A DNA stretch of 6,257 nt from Legionellaceae bacterium (lineage in GTDB: Bacteria > Pseudomonadota > Gammaproteobacteria > Legionellales > Legionellaceae), in the NCBI GenBank assembly GCA_947473535.1, contig CANJFK010000077.1, positions 1 through 6,257 of the forward strand. The letters are read 5' to 3'. Shown here piece after piece: positions 1 through 6,257 of the stretch. Below the pieces are notes generated by a model. The model was not told the DNA's origin. It did not search any database and saw only the letters and a list, made by a program, of their open reading frames with translations. A program made the position numbers and the translations under genes. The stretch's first letter is position 1. Each line of letters begins with the position of its first letter.

Positions 1-1
1 A

Positions 2-115
2 ACCGGTAGTCATGGTAAACATGGTTTGGCCTTGCTGCTTGGCTCCACAGCTGATGCAATTTTACATGGCGCTTGTTGTGATATATTGGTTGTTCGTCCA
101 GCGAAGAAAGCGTAA
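2..115 (+). CDS. Universal stress protein (UspA family), C-terminal 37 residues, partial
   Basis: This is the 3' end of a gene whose start lies left of the window; it is read in frame from base 2 to a TAA stop at 113-115. The visible peptide begins TGSHGKHGLALLLGST, continues ADAILHGACCDILVVRP and ends in a short AKKA tail. The Gly-rich GSHG...GS segment is the ATP/phosphate-binding loop typical of the C-terminal part of Usp domains, and the final CDILVVRP is the last beta strand of the alpha/beta fold. Usp proteins are small cytoplasmic stress-response proteins, often dimeric and sometimes ATP-binding; the target of this one cannot be inferred. Only one domain end is visible, so it could be a single-domain or a tandem Usp. 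It lies upstream of ribF on the same strand, but a separate promoter precedes ribF, so it is probably not part of that operon. Confidence 0.85.
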   Translation, partial: TGSHGKHGLALLLGSTADAILHGACCDILVVRPAKKA

Positions 116-130
116 CGTCCTGCCACGATG

Positions 131-155
131 TCCCGCGGTTGATCCGCGGGATCAA
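131..155. repeat. Nested GC-rich palindrome with two alternative hairpins
   Basis: Two overlapping inverted repeats are visible. Hairpin A pairs TCCCGCGG (131-138) with CCGCGGGA (144-151) around a 5 nt loop, a perfect 8 bp stem. Hairpin B pairs TTGATCC (139-145) with GGATCAA (149-155) around a 3 nt GCG loop, a perfect 7 bp stem. They share bases, so they cannot form together. It starts 15 nt after the Usp stop codon, where it could stabilise or terminate that transcript. No U-tract follows on either strand, so it is not a standard Rho-independent terminator. It is much more GC-rich than its surroundings. Sequence to about 187 may belong to the same element. I infer a dispersed intergenic palindromic element, but only one copy lies in this window. 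Confidence 0.55.
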
Positions 156-194
156 GCGTTCTGGCGCGATCCTCCAGTAAATCCCAAGTAAATG

Positions 195-223
195 TTCGCA
201 ATCATGCGTTTAACCAGTATAAT
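195..223 (+). promoter_or_regulatory. Sigma70-type promoter of the ribF-ileS-lspA operon
   Basis: A perfect TATAAT -10 box lies at 218-223 and a TTCGCA -35 box (4 of 6 matches to TTGACA) at 195-200, separated by exactly 17 nt. Transcription would start near 229-231, leaving about 23 nt of leader before the ATG at 253. This geometry makes the in-frame TTG at 235 an unlikely start, because it would be nearly leaderless. No operator or FMN riboswitch is visible; the leader is too short to hold one. Confidence 0.6.
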
Positions 224-252
224 CCTCAATTTGTTTGATTAAATTAATCGAT

Positions 253-1197
253 ATGAAGTTATTGCGTGGTTTTAAAGAAATTGCCGAACTGAATCTTGGC
301 ACTGTTGCGACGATTGGTAACTTTGATGGTGTACATCAAGGCCATCAAGCGTTACTGGCATCATTGCGCGTGGAGGCATCTCGATTGCAATTGCCGATGG
401 TGGTTGTACTATTTGAACCTCAACCGAGTGAATTTTTTCAAGGTTTGCACGCACCAGCAAGGCTTTCTCGTCTGCGGGAAAAATTAGATATACTCCGTCA
501 ATGTGGCGTTGATTACGTTTATTGTTTAACATTTGACCAACAATTGGCGAATAGGCTACCTACTGAGTTCGCCGAACATATTATTTTTTCATTGCTTCGT
601 GTGAAGTATTTGTTGATTGGTAATGATTTTCGTTTTGGCCGTGATCGCATGGGTGACGTTGCTCTTCTGGATAAACTAAGCCATAAATGGTCATGTGTTG
701 TGAAAACGCGCACTGATTATCTCATCAGGAATGAGCGAGTAAGCTCTACGAAGGTAAGACAAGCGTTACAGCTTAGCCAATTTGAGGACGTCAATACATT
801 GTTGGGTCGGCCATATAGTATGTGTGGGCGCGTTATTCATGGGGATGCCGTTGGGCGCCAATGGGGCGTGCCTACGGCAAATTTGAGTGTGCACCGTGAT
901 CTGCTGCCTTTGAGCGGGGTATTTTGTGTACAGGTGGTACGTGACGACAAATCACGGTTGACTGGCGTCGCCAACTTAGGTACTCGGCCAACGGTGGACG
1001 GCAGTAAAAACAGGCTTGAAATTCATTTATTCGACTTTGATGAATCAATTTATGGCGAGCGGTTACAGGTGTTTTTTTTACACAAGTTGCGAGATGAAAT
1101 TAAGTTTTTATCCGTGGACGTTTTAATTGCGCAGATACATAATGATGTTGCAGCGGCAAAAACCTATTTTAAGAGTAATCCTAATGGCAGACTATAA
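253..1197 (+). CDS. ribF: Bifunctional riboflavin kinase / FAD synthetase RibF
   Basis: RibF phosphorylates riboflavin to FMN and adenylylates FMN to FAD in the cytoplasm. The product is 314 aa, close to the 313 aa of E. coli RibF. The N-terminal FAD synthetase domain has the nucleotidyltransferase motif [10 protein letters not shown] (22-31), FEPQPSEFF (54-62), [14 protein letters not shown] (122-135) and [11 protein letters not shown] (162-172). The C-terminal flavokinase domain has the metal/ATP-binding PTAN motif (207-210), [10 protein letters not shown] (238-247) and the LEIHLF strand with the presumed catalytic Glu256. I chose the ATG at 253 because MKLLRG matches the usual RibF N-terminus and because of the promoter position; a TTG at 235 would add six residues. 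No strong Shine-Dalgarno precedes the ATG. The gene is first in an operon with ileS and lspA, overlapping ileS by 14 nt. Both domains look complete and functional. Confidence 0.96.
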   Translation: MKLLRGFKEIAELNLGTVATIGNFDGVHQGHQALLASLRVEASRLQLPMVVVLFEPQPSEFFQGLHAPARLSRLREKLDILRQCGVDYVYCLTFDQQLANRLPTEFAEHIIFSLLRVKYLLIGNDFRFGRDRMGDVALLDKLSHKWSCVVKTRTDYLIRNERVSSTKVRQALQLSQFEDVNTLLGRPYSMCGRVIHGDAVGRQWGVPTANLSVHRDLLPLSGVFCVQVVRDDKSRLTGVANLGTRPTVDGSKNRLEIHLFDFDESIYGERLQVFFLHKLRDEIKFLSVDVLIAQIHNDVAAAKTYFKSNPNGRL

Positions 1198-3988
1198 AGA
1201 TACATTAAATTTACCCAATACATCCTTTCCTATGAAGGCAAGTTTGGCGCAGCGTGAGCCGCAAATGCTAGCTGAATGGCAAGCGAATGGCGTTTATGAA
1301 AAAATTCGCGAGGCACGGGCAGGCGCAAAACGATTTATTTTGCATGACGGCCCCCCTTATGCAAATGGCCATTTACATTGCGGACATGCGCTGAATAAAA
1401 TTTTGAAAGACATTATTGTTAAGTCAAAGTCGTTTAGTGGTTATGATGCACCCTTTGTGCCTGGTTGGGATTGCCATGGGTTACCGATTGAGCTCAATGT
1501 TGAGAAAAAAATAGGGAAAGCAGGCGTAAAAATTAGTCCGAGTGAGTTTCGACGAACTTGTCGAGACTATGCGGCGAGTCAAATTGATATACAGCGTGAT
1601 GAATTTCAACGCTTAGGTGTCTTTGGCGATTGGCAGAACCCCTATGCCACCATGGATTTTAGTTATGAAGCGAATATTATTCGTGGTCTAGCTAAAATTA
1701 TAGAGAATGGCCATTTGCAACAAGGGTTTAAGCCCGTGCACTGGTGTATCGACTGCGGCTCTGCACTTGCAGAAGCGGAGGTTGATTATGAAGAAAAAAC
1801 ATCTCAATCCATCGACGTTGCTTTTTATGCGGAGGATCCTCACGCATTCCTAGCGAAAATGCAGATTAACGCGCCAGAAAAACCATTGATTGTACCTATC
1901 TGGACGACAACGCCATGGACATTGCCTGCCAATGAGGCGGTTTGTTTGCATCCCGATCTTCACTATGTGCTGGTCGATGCGGGCGATCGTTATTTTATTA
2001 TTGCTTCAGATTTGGTCGAATCAATTTTATCACGTTATGGAATAACTGTTTCAACCGTTTGTGGTTCGGTACAAGGTCAGGCGTTAGAACATTTACTCGT
2101 CAAACATCCTTTATACGAGCGACTAGTGCCTATTGTGATGGGTGAGCACGTGACGACTGATTCAGGAACAGGTTGCGTTCACACAGCGCCTGCACATGGA
2201 CCTGACGATTACGTGGTCGGTAAGGCTTATCATTTACCTTTAATTAATCCTGTGTTAGCGAATGGTTGTTTTGCTGCGGATGTGCCGTTGTTTGCTGGTC
2301 TACCGGTATTAAAATCAAATGAGCGCATTATGGACGTTTTGCGTGATCATAACGTGCTGTTGCATCATGAATTATTACGTCATAGCTACCCCCATTGTTG
2401 GCGGCATAAAACCCCAATGATTTTTCGAGCTACCCCGCAATGGTTTATTTCGATGGATAATAATGGGTTACGTGAGGCCTTGATTGCACAAATTAATACG
2501 GTAACCTGGATGCCCGATTGGGCAAAAGCGCGCATTACTGATATGGTTGTAAATAGGCCGGACTGGTGTGTTTCAAGGCAGCGAGCGTGGGGAACACCCA
2601 TGCCACTGTTCATTCATAAAACTACGCGTGAACTGCATCCGAATACAGTGGCGTTAATTGAGCAGGTCGCTAGACTGTTCGAGAAGCAGGGGATTGATGC
2701 CTGGTTTGAATTGGATATCGCCGCGTTGTTGGGCAGTGACGCCGAGGATTATGAAAAAAGCAGTGACACATTAGATGTTTGGTTTGACGCTGGCTTATCT
2801 CACTATTGCGTGCTCAACCAACAGCGTGGTGGATTGAATTTTCCGGCTGATGTTTATTTTGAAGGCTCCGATCAACACCGTGGTTGGTTTAATTCTTCGT
2901 TAACAACGTCCGTTGCTATCTATGGCGTGCCACCTTATAAAACAGTATTAACACATGGTTATACGGTTGATGCGGAGGGCAAAAAGCTTTCCAAATCAAA
3001 AGGCAATTATGTTGCTTTAGATAAATTAATTAGTCAGCATGGTGCCGATATTTTGCGTTTATGGGTCTCGTCAACGGATTATCGCAATGAAGTAAGTATT
3101 TCAGATGAAATTATTAAACGTAACGCTGATGCTTATCGACGCATTCGCAATACCTCGCGCTTTTTGCTAGCCAATTTATTTGATTTTGTACCTGAACGAG
3201 ATTGTTTGCCGGTGGAAAACCTGGTGGAACTCGACCGATGGGCAATTAAGCGTTGCCAACAGTTACAAGATGATATAGTGAGCGCGTATGAACATTATAA
3301 TTTTCATATCATTTATCAAAAAATTCACAATTTTTGCGCGGTTGACATGGGTAGTTTCTACCTGGATATTATTAAAGACAGGCAATATACCACGTCCGTT
3401 ATGAGCACTGCCAGGCGATCCTGCCAAACTGCAATGTACCATATTGTTCACGCGTTAACGCGTTGGCTGGCTCCCATTTTGTCGTTTACTGCAGAAGAAA
3501 TCTGGCGTGATATTCCTGGCAATAAGGGTTGTGAATCCTTGTTTATTGAGCAATGGTATCAGGCATGGCCCGTTATAACGAACATTGACATGGATTATTG
3601 GCAACAATTGCATGCTATTCGCGATGAAGTGAATAAGGCTCTGGAACATAAGCGTCAAGAAGGGCTCATCGGATCAGGTTTGGCAGCAGACGTGACGGTT
3701 TTTGCTGATGAAAAAGCGCGTTCCGTGTTGGCAAAATTGGGCGATGAATTACGTTTTGTGTTGATTACATCATCGGCGAAGGTATCACCGATGACTGATC
3801 GGACGCCGGATGCTATTTTAAACACAGAACTGGGTGTTGCGGTTCATGTTCAAGCCAGTGAGTCGGTGAAGTGTGGTCGATGTTGGCACCGATTAGATGA
3901 TGTTGGCGAGAGTGCCGAGCATCCTGAATTGTGTCAGCGGTGTGTGGGTAATATTAGTGGCGACGATGAAACGAGGCTGTTTGCATGA
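1184..3988 (+). CDS. ileS: Isoleucyl-tRNA synthetase IleS
   Basis: This class I aminoacyl-tRNA synthetase charges tRNA-Ile and hydrolyses mischarged Val. The product is 934 aa (E. coli 938). The ATG at 1184 gives [16 protein letters not shown], matching the family N-terminus; the in-frame ATG at 1127 would add 19 unlikely residues inside ribF. Motifs in order: the HIGH signature as HCGH (65-68), [10 protein letters not shown] (94-103), the CP1 editing domain with [10 protein letters not shown] (241-250) and the [10 protein letters not shown] segment (333-342) ending in the conserved editing Asp342, DVWFDAG (531-537), [12 protein letters not shown] (561-572) and the KMSKS loop as KLSKS (601-605). 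After the anticodon-binding helical domain comes a C-terminal zinc finger with Cys897, Cys900, Cys917 and Cys920. This is the standard bacterial zinc-containing IleS architecture. A weak AAGAG Shine-Dalgarno lies at 1171-1175. The gene overlaps ribF by 14 nt and lspA by 4 nt (ATGA), indicating translational coupling. Confidence 0.98.
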   Translation: MADYKDTLNLPNTSFPMKASLAQREPQMLAEWQANGVYEKIREARAGAKRFILHDGPPYANGHLHCGHALNKILKDIIVKSKSFSGYDAPFVPGWDCHGLPIELNVEKKIGKAGVKISPSEFRRTCRDYAASQIDIQRDEFQRLGVFGDWQNPYATMDFSYEANIIRGLAKIIENGHLQQGFKPVHWCIDCGSALAEAEVDYEEKTSQSIDVAFYAEDPHAFLAKMQINAPEKPLIVPIWTTTPWTLPANEAVCLHPDLHYVLVDAGDRYFIIASDLVESILSRYGITVSTVCGSVQGQALEHLLVKHPLYERLVPIVMGEHVTTDSGTGCVHTAPAHGPDDYVVGKAYHLPLINPVLANGCFAADVPLFAGLPVLKSNERIMDVLRDHNVLLHHELLRHSYPHCWRHKTPMIFRATPQWFISMDNNGLREALIAQINTVTWMPDWAKARITDMVVNRPDWCVSRQRAWGTPMPLFIHKTTRELHPNTVALIEQVARLFEKQGIDAWFELDIAALLGSDAEDYEKSSDTLDVWFDAGLSHYCVLNQQRGGLNFPADVYFEGSDQHRGWFNSSLTTSVAIYGVPPYKTVLTHGYTVDAEGKKLSKSKGNYVALDKLISQHGADILRLWVSSTDYRNEVSISDEIIKRNADAYRRIRNTSRFLLANLFDFVPERDCLPVENLVELDRWAIKRCQQLQDDIVSAYEHYNFHIIYQKIHNFCAVDMGSFYLDIIKDRQYTTSVMSTARRSCQTAMYHIVHALTRWLAPILSFTAEEIWRDIPGNKGCESLFIEQWYQAWPVITNIDMDYWQQLHAIRDEVNKALEHKRQEGLIGSGLAADVTVFADEKARSVLAKLGDELRFVLITSSAKVSPMTDRTPDAILNTELGVAVHVQASESVKCGRCWHRLDDVGESAEHPELCQRCVGNISGDDETRLFA

Positions 3989-4476
3989 GAAAATGGCCAT
4001 GGTTTCTAGTTGCAGTTGCCGTTATTTTTTTGGATCAGGCGAGTAAATATTGGATTTTGATGGATTTCAGCCCCTATCAACCAGAAAAAATTTTGCCAAT
4101 GCTCAATATAACACTAGCCTATAATACGGGTGCTGCATTTAGCTTTTTAAGCAGCGCCGGTGAGTGGCATCGTTGGTTTTTTACAGGGTTTAGTGTTGTG
4201 ATGTGCACCGTATTGAGTGTTTGGATTGTTCGAACGCCTCAAACAGCGCGACTGCAGCTGCTAGCATTAAATTTGGTCTTGGGCGGAGCCGTTGGTAATT
4301 TAATCGACAGAATACGAATTGGCTATGTTATTGATTTTATTGAAGTGTATTATAAAGCCTATCATTGGCCGGTGTTTAATTTAGCCGACAGCGCCATTTG
4401 TGTCGGTGCATTCTTTTTGCTTCTGGATTTAAGACAAAGTAAGAAGCAGCACGCGTGCTGCAATCATACGCTTTGA
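3985..4476 (+). CDS. lspA: Lipoprotein signal peptidase (signal peptidase II) LspA
   Basis: LspA is an inner-membrane aspartyl protease that removes the signal peptide of prolipoproteins after diacylglyceryl transfer to the lipobox Cys. The product is 163 aa, a normal family length. Conserved blocks are LDQASK (16-21), NTGAAFSF (47-54), GNLIDRI (104-110), VIDFIEV (115-121) and FNLADSAI (131-138). Asp117 and Asp135 correspond to the catalytic pair, and Asn47, Asn105 and Arg109 to conserved active-site residues. Four hydrophobic membrane segments are visible, roughly residues 5-26, 62-82, 88-106 and 131-149. Its ATG overlaps the ileS stop as ATGA, so it is probably translated by re-initiation. 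The C-terminal tail is short and polar with two adjacent Cys residues (158-159). The gene ends the operon: 23 nt later comes the stop codon of a convergent gene, and fkpB/ispH, which follow lspA in E. coli, are absent. Confidence 0.97.
   Translation: MRKWPWFLVAVAVIFLDQASKYWILMDFSPYQPEKILPMLNITLAYNTGAAFSFLSSAGEWHRWFFTGFSVVMCTVLSVWIVRTPQTARLQLLALNLVLGGAVGNLIDRIRIGYVIDFIEVYYKAYHWPVFNLADSAICVGAFFLLLDLRQSKKQHACCNHTL
4437..4461 (-). terminator. Possible - strand terminator inside the lspA 3' end
   Basis: A perfect 16 nt palindrome, GCAGCACGCGTGCTGC (4446-4461), can form a 6 bp GC-rich stem with a CGCG tetraloop. Read on the - strand it lies about 38 nt past the stop codon of the convergent Eda-like gene and is followed directly by the T-rich TTCTTACTTT. 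On the + strand no T-run follows. It therefore fits a Rho-independent terminator for the - strand transcript better than one for the lspA operon. The T-tract is interrupted and the bases also encode QHACC of LspA, so this is tentative. Confidence 0.35.
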
Positions 4477-4499
4477 GGCGTTACCTTTACAGTGCCTTA

Positions 4500-5066
4500 T
4501 CACGCCCCGATTGTTTCTGCTGCGCTCTTCATTGCCCGTAATTGTTTAAGCTCTGGATTAATGATACTGACGGCGACAACGGCGGGTAAATTTAGAAAAT
4601 GTTCTACTTCGTCCCATTCCACTTCGGCCGGAAATAAGCGAAGCAAGGGAAAATATTTATTGAGCAAGGTACAGAACGGTAAATTGGCAGGAAACGGTCG
4701 TACGTGGTGACAACCGACCGCTATTGCTTGCATGGCTTCAGAAAGGGTGGCGACACCTGGTAGGTAATTGATGGCGTAAATGGCTGCTGTTTGCGCTATG
4801 GCGGGTAAAAAGCCAGGACTTGTAACAAAATGAACGCCTGCTTTATAACAGATTTCTAATTGTTCGGTATTAACGATATTTCCAGCACCTATTCGAAGCA
4901 TGGGAAAATGGTTTAATACTTGGGTTAACAGCACCTGATCAACACAATTAATCTCAACCACGGAAAAACCATCGTGGACTATTTGTTGAAGTTTGTCGAA
5001 TAAAAACGCATCAACATCAAGTGTAATAATAATTGATTGTGTTTCAATCAGTTTATCCATCGTCAT
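4500..5066 (-). CDS. Divergent KDPG/KHG aldolase-family (Eda-like) protein, probably lacking classical aldolase activity
   Basis: The product is 188 aa (E. coli Eda 213) and aligns along the Eda TIM barrel: VVEIN (36-40) for VLEVT, IGAGNIVN (59-66) for VGAGTVLN, FVTSPGF (80-86) for FAISPGL, YLPGVATLSE (101-110) for LIPGISTVSE, and VRPFPAN (122-128) for FKFFPAE. Eda splits KDPG to pyruvate and glyceraldehyde-3-phosphate through a Schiff-base lysine. Here that lysine (E. coli K133) aligns with Arg123, R49 aligns with Val42, T73 with Asn63, and the phosphate-binding PTGG motif aligns with PAEV (146-149); the later GGS is also lost. The general-base Glu is kept as Glu38. Fold membership is clear from the sequence; loss of KDPG cleavage is inferred. 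The frame is intact, which argues against simple decay. The start is the ATG at 5064-5066; an ATG two codons downstream is equally possible, and no strong Shine-Dalgarno is seen. It lies 75 nt downstream of the coiled-coil gene on the same strand and may be co-transcribed with it. No other Entner-Doudoroff gene is visible. Confidence 0.8.
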   Translation of the reverse strand: MTMDKLIETQSIIITLDVDAFLFDKLQQIVHDGFSVVEINCVDQVLLTQVLNHFPMLRIGAGNIVNTEQLEICYKAGVHFVTSPGFLPAIAQTAAIYAINYLPGVATLSEAMQAIAVGCHHVRPFPANLPFCTLLNKYFPLLRLFPAEVEWDEVEHFLNLPAVVAVSIINPELKQLRAMKSAAETIGA

Positions 5067-5106
5067 GGTTTCAATTCACTAACAGTAGTCTCGGTTTTTT
5101 CATGTT

Positions 5107-5132
5107 AAAAGACTTGTGAGCTCTTAGCAAGT
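5107..5132 (-). terminator. Weak hairpin between the two - strand genes
   Basis: On the - strand, ACTTG and CAAGT arms (+ coordinates 5128-5132 and 5112-5116) flank an 11 nt loop and are followed by CTTTT. The 5 bp AT-rich stem is weak, so this is at most an inefficient terminator or attenuator between the coiled-coil gene and the Eda-like gene. The rest of the 75 nt gap (5067-5141) shows no convincing promoter. Confidence 0.2.
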
Positions 5133-5141
5133 GCCAGTTCG

Positions 5142-5978
5142 CTACTTTGGATGTAAGTTATACTTTGCACTCATTTGGTTTGAGGTCGTTTGTTTATTAT
5201 TGGTGACACTGACGCCAAAATTCATCAAGCGTCTTAAGAGTACTTTCATGACGTCGATGGGGATAGAAACGCCTGGTTTAATTTTATATAAATCATCGCG
5301 TAACGCAGGGGAGTGTGTTTTTGCCCATGTTCTTAATCCATTTAAGCCGTTCGGGGATAGTTTATGCTTTTGTGCAAGAACACAGCCATACCCCTGCGCT
5401 ATTCTTTGTTGAGGTGAAAGGCTCCTGCTGATTGCTCGTGGCGCGGTTGATGATGTGGGGGATGGCTGAAGCGATAGTTGTTCATCGTCTCGTAGCGAAT
5501 GAATGTCCTCGATCTGATTCGATAACACGACGATATCTTGTGTCAACACATCCCGCCGTGCCGTCAACGCTGTTTTACGTTGATTATAAGCGTCCGTTTG
5601 TGCATGATGAAGTTGCGTTCGTTTCATTGTATCTACTGTCTCAGGCTTGAGCTGCTTATAGGCCTGTGTGGCTCTTGTCCGTTCTTCTATTGATAAATCA
5701 GTTAGATTCTTGTTGATGGGTATGAGGTAATATTGGTCGCCATCACGTACTATTTTTTGGCTAAGCTTCGGCGTGTCAAGGCGGTTTGATGTTGTGATTT
5801 GCGCTTCAAGAGCGATTAACGCCGAATCTATTTCTTTCGACTCATGCAGTCGTTCATTGAGCACGGATTTAAGTTCACTTTCGATAATTTTACACGCATC
5901 AATATTTTTTTGAGCTTGAACGTTAACATAAAGCGTGGTTGATGTGTCAGGAAGTGGCGTTAAGTGCTGAACGGTCAT
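5142..5978 (-). CDS. Hypothetical coiled-coil-rich soluble protein (278 aa)
   Basis: I do not recognise a family. The product has no signal peptide and no membrane segment, so it is predicted to be soluble. From N- to C-terminus: a short Thr/Pro-containing head (1-22); an amphipathic helical region (about 24-62, with IIESELKSVLNERLHES); a short insert with a likely beta hairpin (DGDQYYLIPI, 79-88); a long helical, coiled-coil-like region (about 95-165) rich in Gln, Arg, Asp and Leu; a Ser/Pro-rich flexible linker (168-190); and a compact basic C-terminal region (191-255) with a polar tail. The ATG at 5976-5978 is well supported: GAAAGGGA lies 6 nt upstream as a Shine-Dalgarno, and a TATAAT box sits at a suitable distance. 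Soluble helical proteins of this design with no wider family are common among secreted effectors of intracellular Legionellales, but nothing here proves secretion. The helical part is also compatible with a structural or scaffold protein. Confidence 0.7.
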   Translation of the reverse strand: MTVQHLTPLPDTSTTLYVNVQAQKNIDACKIIESELKSVLNERLHESKEIDSALIALEAQITTSNRLDTPKLSQKIVRDGDQYYLIPINKNLTDLSIEERTRATQAYKQLKPETVDTMKRTQLHHAQTDAYNQRKTALTARRDVLTQDIVVLSNQIEDIHSLRDDEQLSLQPSPTSSTAPRAISRSLSPQQRIAQGYGCVLAQKHKLSPNGLNGLRTWAKTHSPALRDDLYKIKPGVSIPIDVMKVLLRRLMNFGVSVTNNKQTTSNQMSAKYNLHPK

Positions 5979-5998
5979 GTTGAGTCCCTTTCGTTAAA

Positions 5999-6014
5999 TA
6001 TAATGCTAATTATA
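5999..6014. promoter_or_regulatory. Inverted pair of TATAAT boxes upstream of the coiled-coil gene
   Basis: The perfect inverted repeat TATAAT-GCTA-ATTATA places a consensus -10 hexamer on each strand. The - strand copy (6009-6014) would start transcription near 6002, giving a leader of about 23 nt to the ATG of the 278 aa gene, with the Shine-Dalgarno inside it. The + strand copy (5999-6004) would start near 6011. Neither has a good -35 box at 16-18 nt, so both would need an activator or be weak. The dyad could also be an operator. Confidence 0.4.
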
Positions 6015-6096
6015 CATCAAAATTTTGGCGTAAGGTGGTGCCATGGAATCCAACAACCATTTCAACTCGAGAAGTGAATTAATTTTATGATTTGAT

Positions 6097-6127
6097 TTGG
6101 CTCAATTGGATATTAATTTGCTATACT
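6097..6127 (+). promoter_or_regulatory. Extended -10 promoter for the gene starting at 6163
   Basis: TATACT (6122-6127) is preceded by TGC, giving the extended -10 form TGnTATACT. A partial -35, TTGGCT (6097-6102), lies 19 nt upstream, slightly long; extended -10 promoters often tolerate a poor -35. The predicted start near 6134 leaves a leader of about 29 nt before the ATG at 6163. Confidence 0.5.
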
Positions 6128-6162
6128 AGACTTATATTAACACATAAAATAAAGTGCTCATT

Positions 6163-6257
6163 ATGAATACTAAAGAAACATCCAAGTTATTATTAGAAAA
6201 ATTAATTACTTATGATCGACATTTGCAAGACGAAATAATTAAGTTAGGCGGTATCGA
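6163..6257 (+). CDS. Hypothetical protein, N-terminal 31 residues, partial
   Basis: An open frame starts at the ATG at 6163-6165 and is still open at the window end. The visible product begins MNTKETSKLLLEKLITYDRH and continues LQDEIIKLGGI, a charged amphipathic helix with no signal peptide. The codons are strongly AT-rich (TTA for most Leu), more so than in ribF-ileS-lspA. A good extended -10 promoter lies 36 nt upstream and supports a real gene; the Shine-Dalgarno is weak (AAAG at 6152-6155). I do not recognise the family, and the function cannot be told from this fragment. Confidence 0.55.
   Translation, partial: MNTKETSKLLLEKLITYDRHLQDEIIKLGGI

Noticed and set aside
131..160. Rho-independent terminator for the Usp gene
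   Set aside because: The hairpin is strong, but it is followed by TCAAGCG with no U-tract, so it was recorded as a palindromic repeat instead.
10..201. A 63-residue open frame on the - strand across the Usp 3' end and the palindrome
   Set aside because: It overlaps the well-supported Usp coding end antisense and reads through the palindromic element; its LDPADQPRD stretch is just translated repeat sequence.
235..252. TTG start for ribF adding six residues
   Set aside because: It lies only about 5 nt after the predicted transcription start, and the MKLLRG start at 253 matches other RibF proteins.
1127..1183. Upstream ATG giving a 953 aa IleS
   Set aside because: The extra 19 residues lie inside ribF and do not resemble Ile[14 protein letters not shown] from 1184 matches the family N-terminus and overall length.
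4468..4481. Small hairpin ACGC/GCGT over the lspA stop codon as the operon terminator
   Set aside because: The stem is only 4 bp and no T-run follows; it is too weak to call.
4492..4710. A 72-residue + strand frame after lspA
   Set aside because: It is antisense to the Eda-like gene, which aligns with a known family along its length; the + frame is Ser/Arg-rich shadow sequence.
5131..5412. A 93-residue + strand frame opposite the coiled-coil gene, and a similar one at 5432-5650
   Set aside because: No Shine-Dalgarno or promoter and no recognisable family; both are antisense to a gene with good start signals, so they are most likely shadows.

Overview
The window looks like a stretch of gammaproteobacterial chromosome with moderate to low GC content. 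The best guess is a Legionellales-type (Coxiella/Legionella/Berkiella-like) lineage. That guess rests on the ribF-ileS-lspA order, the style of the protein sequences and a GC-rich palindromic intergenic element; no rRNA or other decisive marker is present. No transposase, CRISPR array, tRNA or rRNA was recognised.

Layout, left to right. (1) Positions 2-115 hold the 3' end of a universal stress protein (Usp) gene on the + strand. (2) Positions 116-252 are intergenic, with a nested palindrome at 131-155 and a good sigma70-type promoter at 195-223. (3) Positions 253-4476 are a tightly packed + strand operon: ribF (FAD synthetase/riboflavin kinase), ileS (isoleucyl-tRNA synthetase) and lspA (signal peptidase II). 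The genes overlap by 14 and 4 nt, so translational coupling is likely. (4) Positions 4500-5978 hold two - strand genes converging on lspA. One (4500-5066) is a KDPG-aldolase (Eda) fold protein whose catalytic and phosphate-binding residues appear to be replaced. The gene upstream of it (5142-5978) encodes an unrecognised soluble, coiled-coil-rich protein of 278 aa. (5) Positions 5979-6162 are an AT-rich divergent promoter region. (6) A + strand gene of unknown function starts at 6163 and runs off the window.

The operon is housekeeping: flavin cofactors, charging of tRNA-Ile, and lipoprotein maturation in the inner membrane. The - strand pair is the accessory part. The clearest oddity is the Eda-like protein, an intact reading frame that keeps the barrel scaffold motifs but has lost the Schiff-base lysine. 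The 278 aa protein is the best candidate for something lineage-specific. I did not find a convincing complete new multi-gene system in this window.
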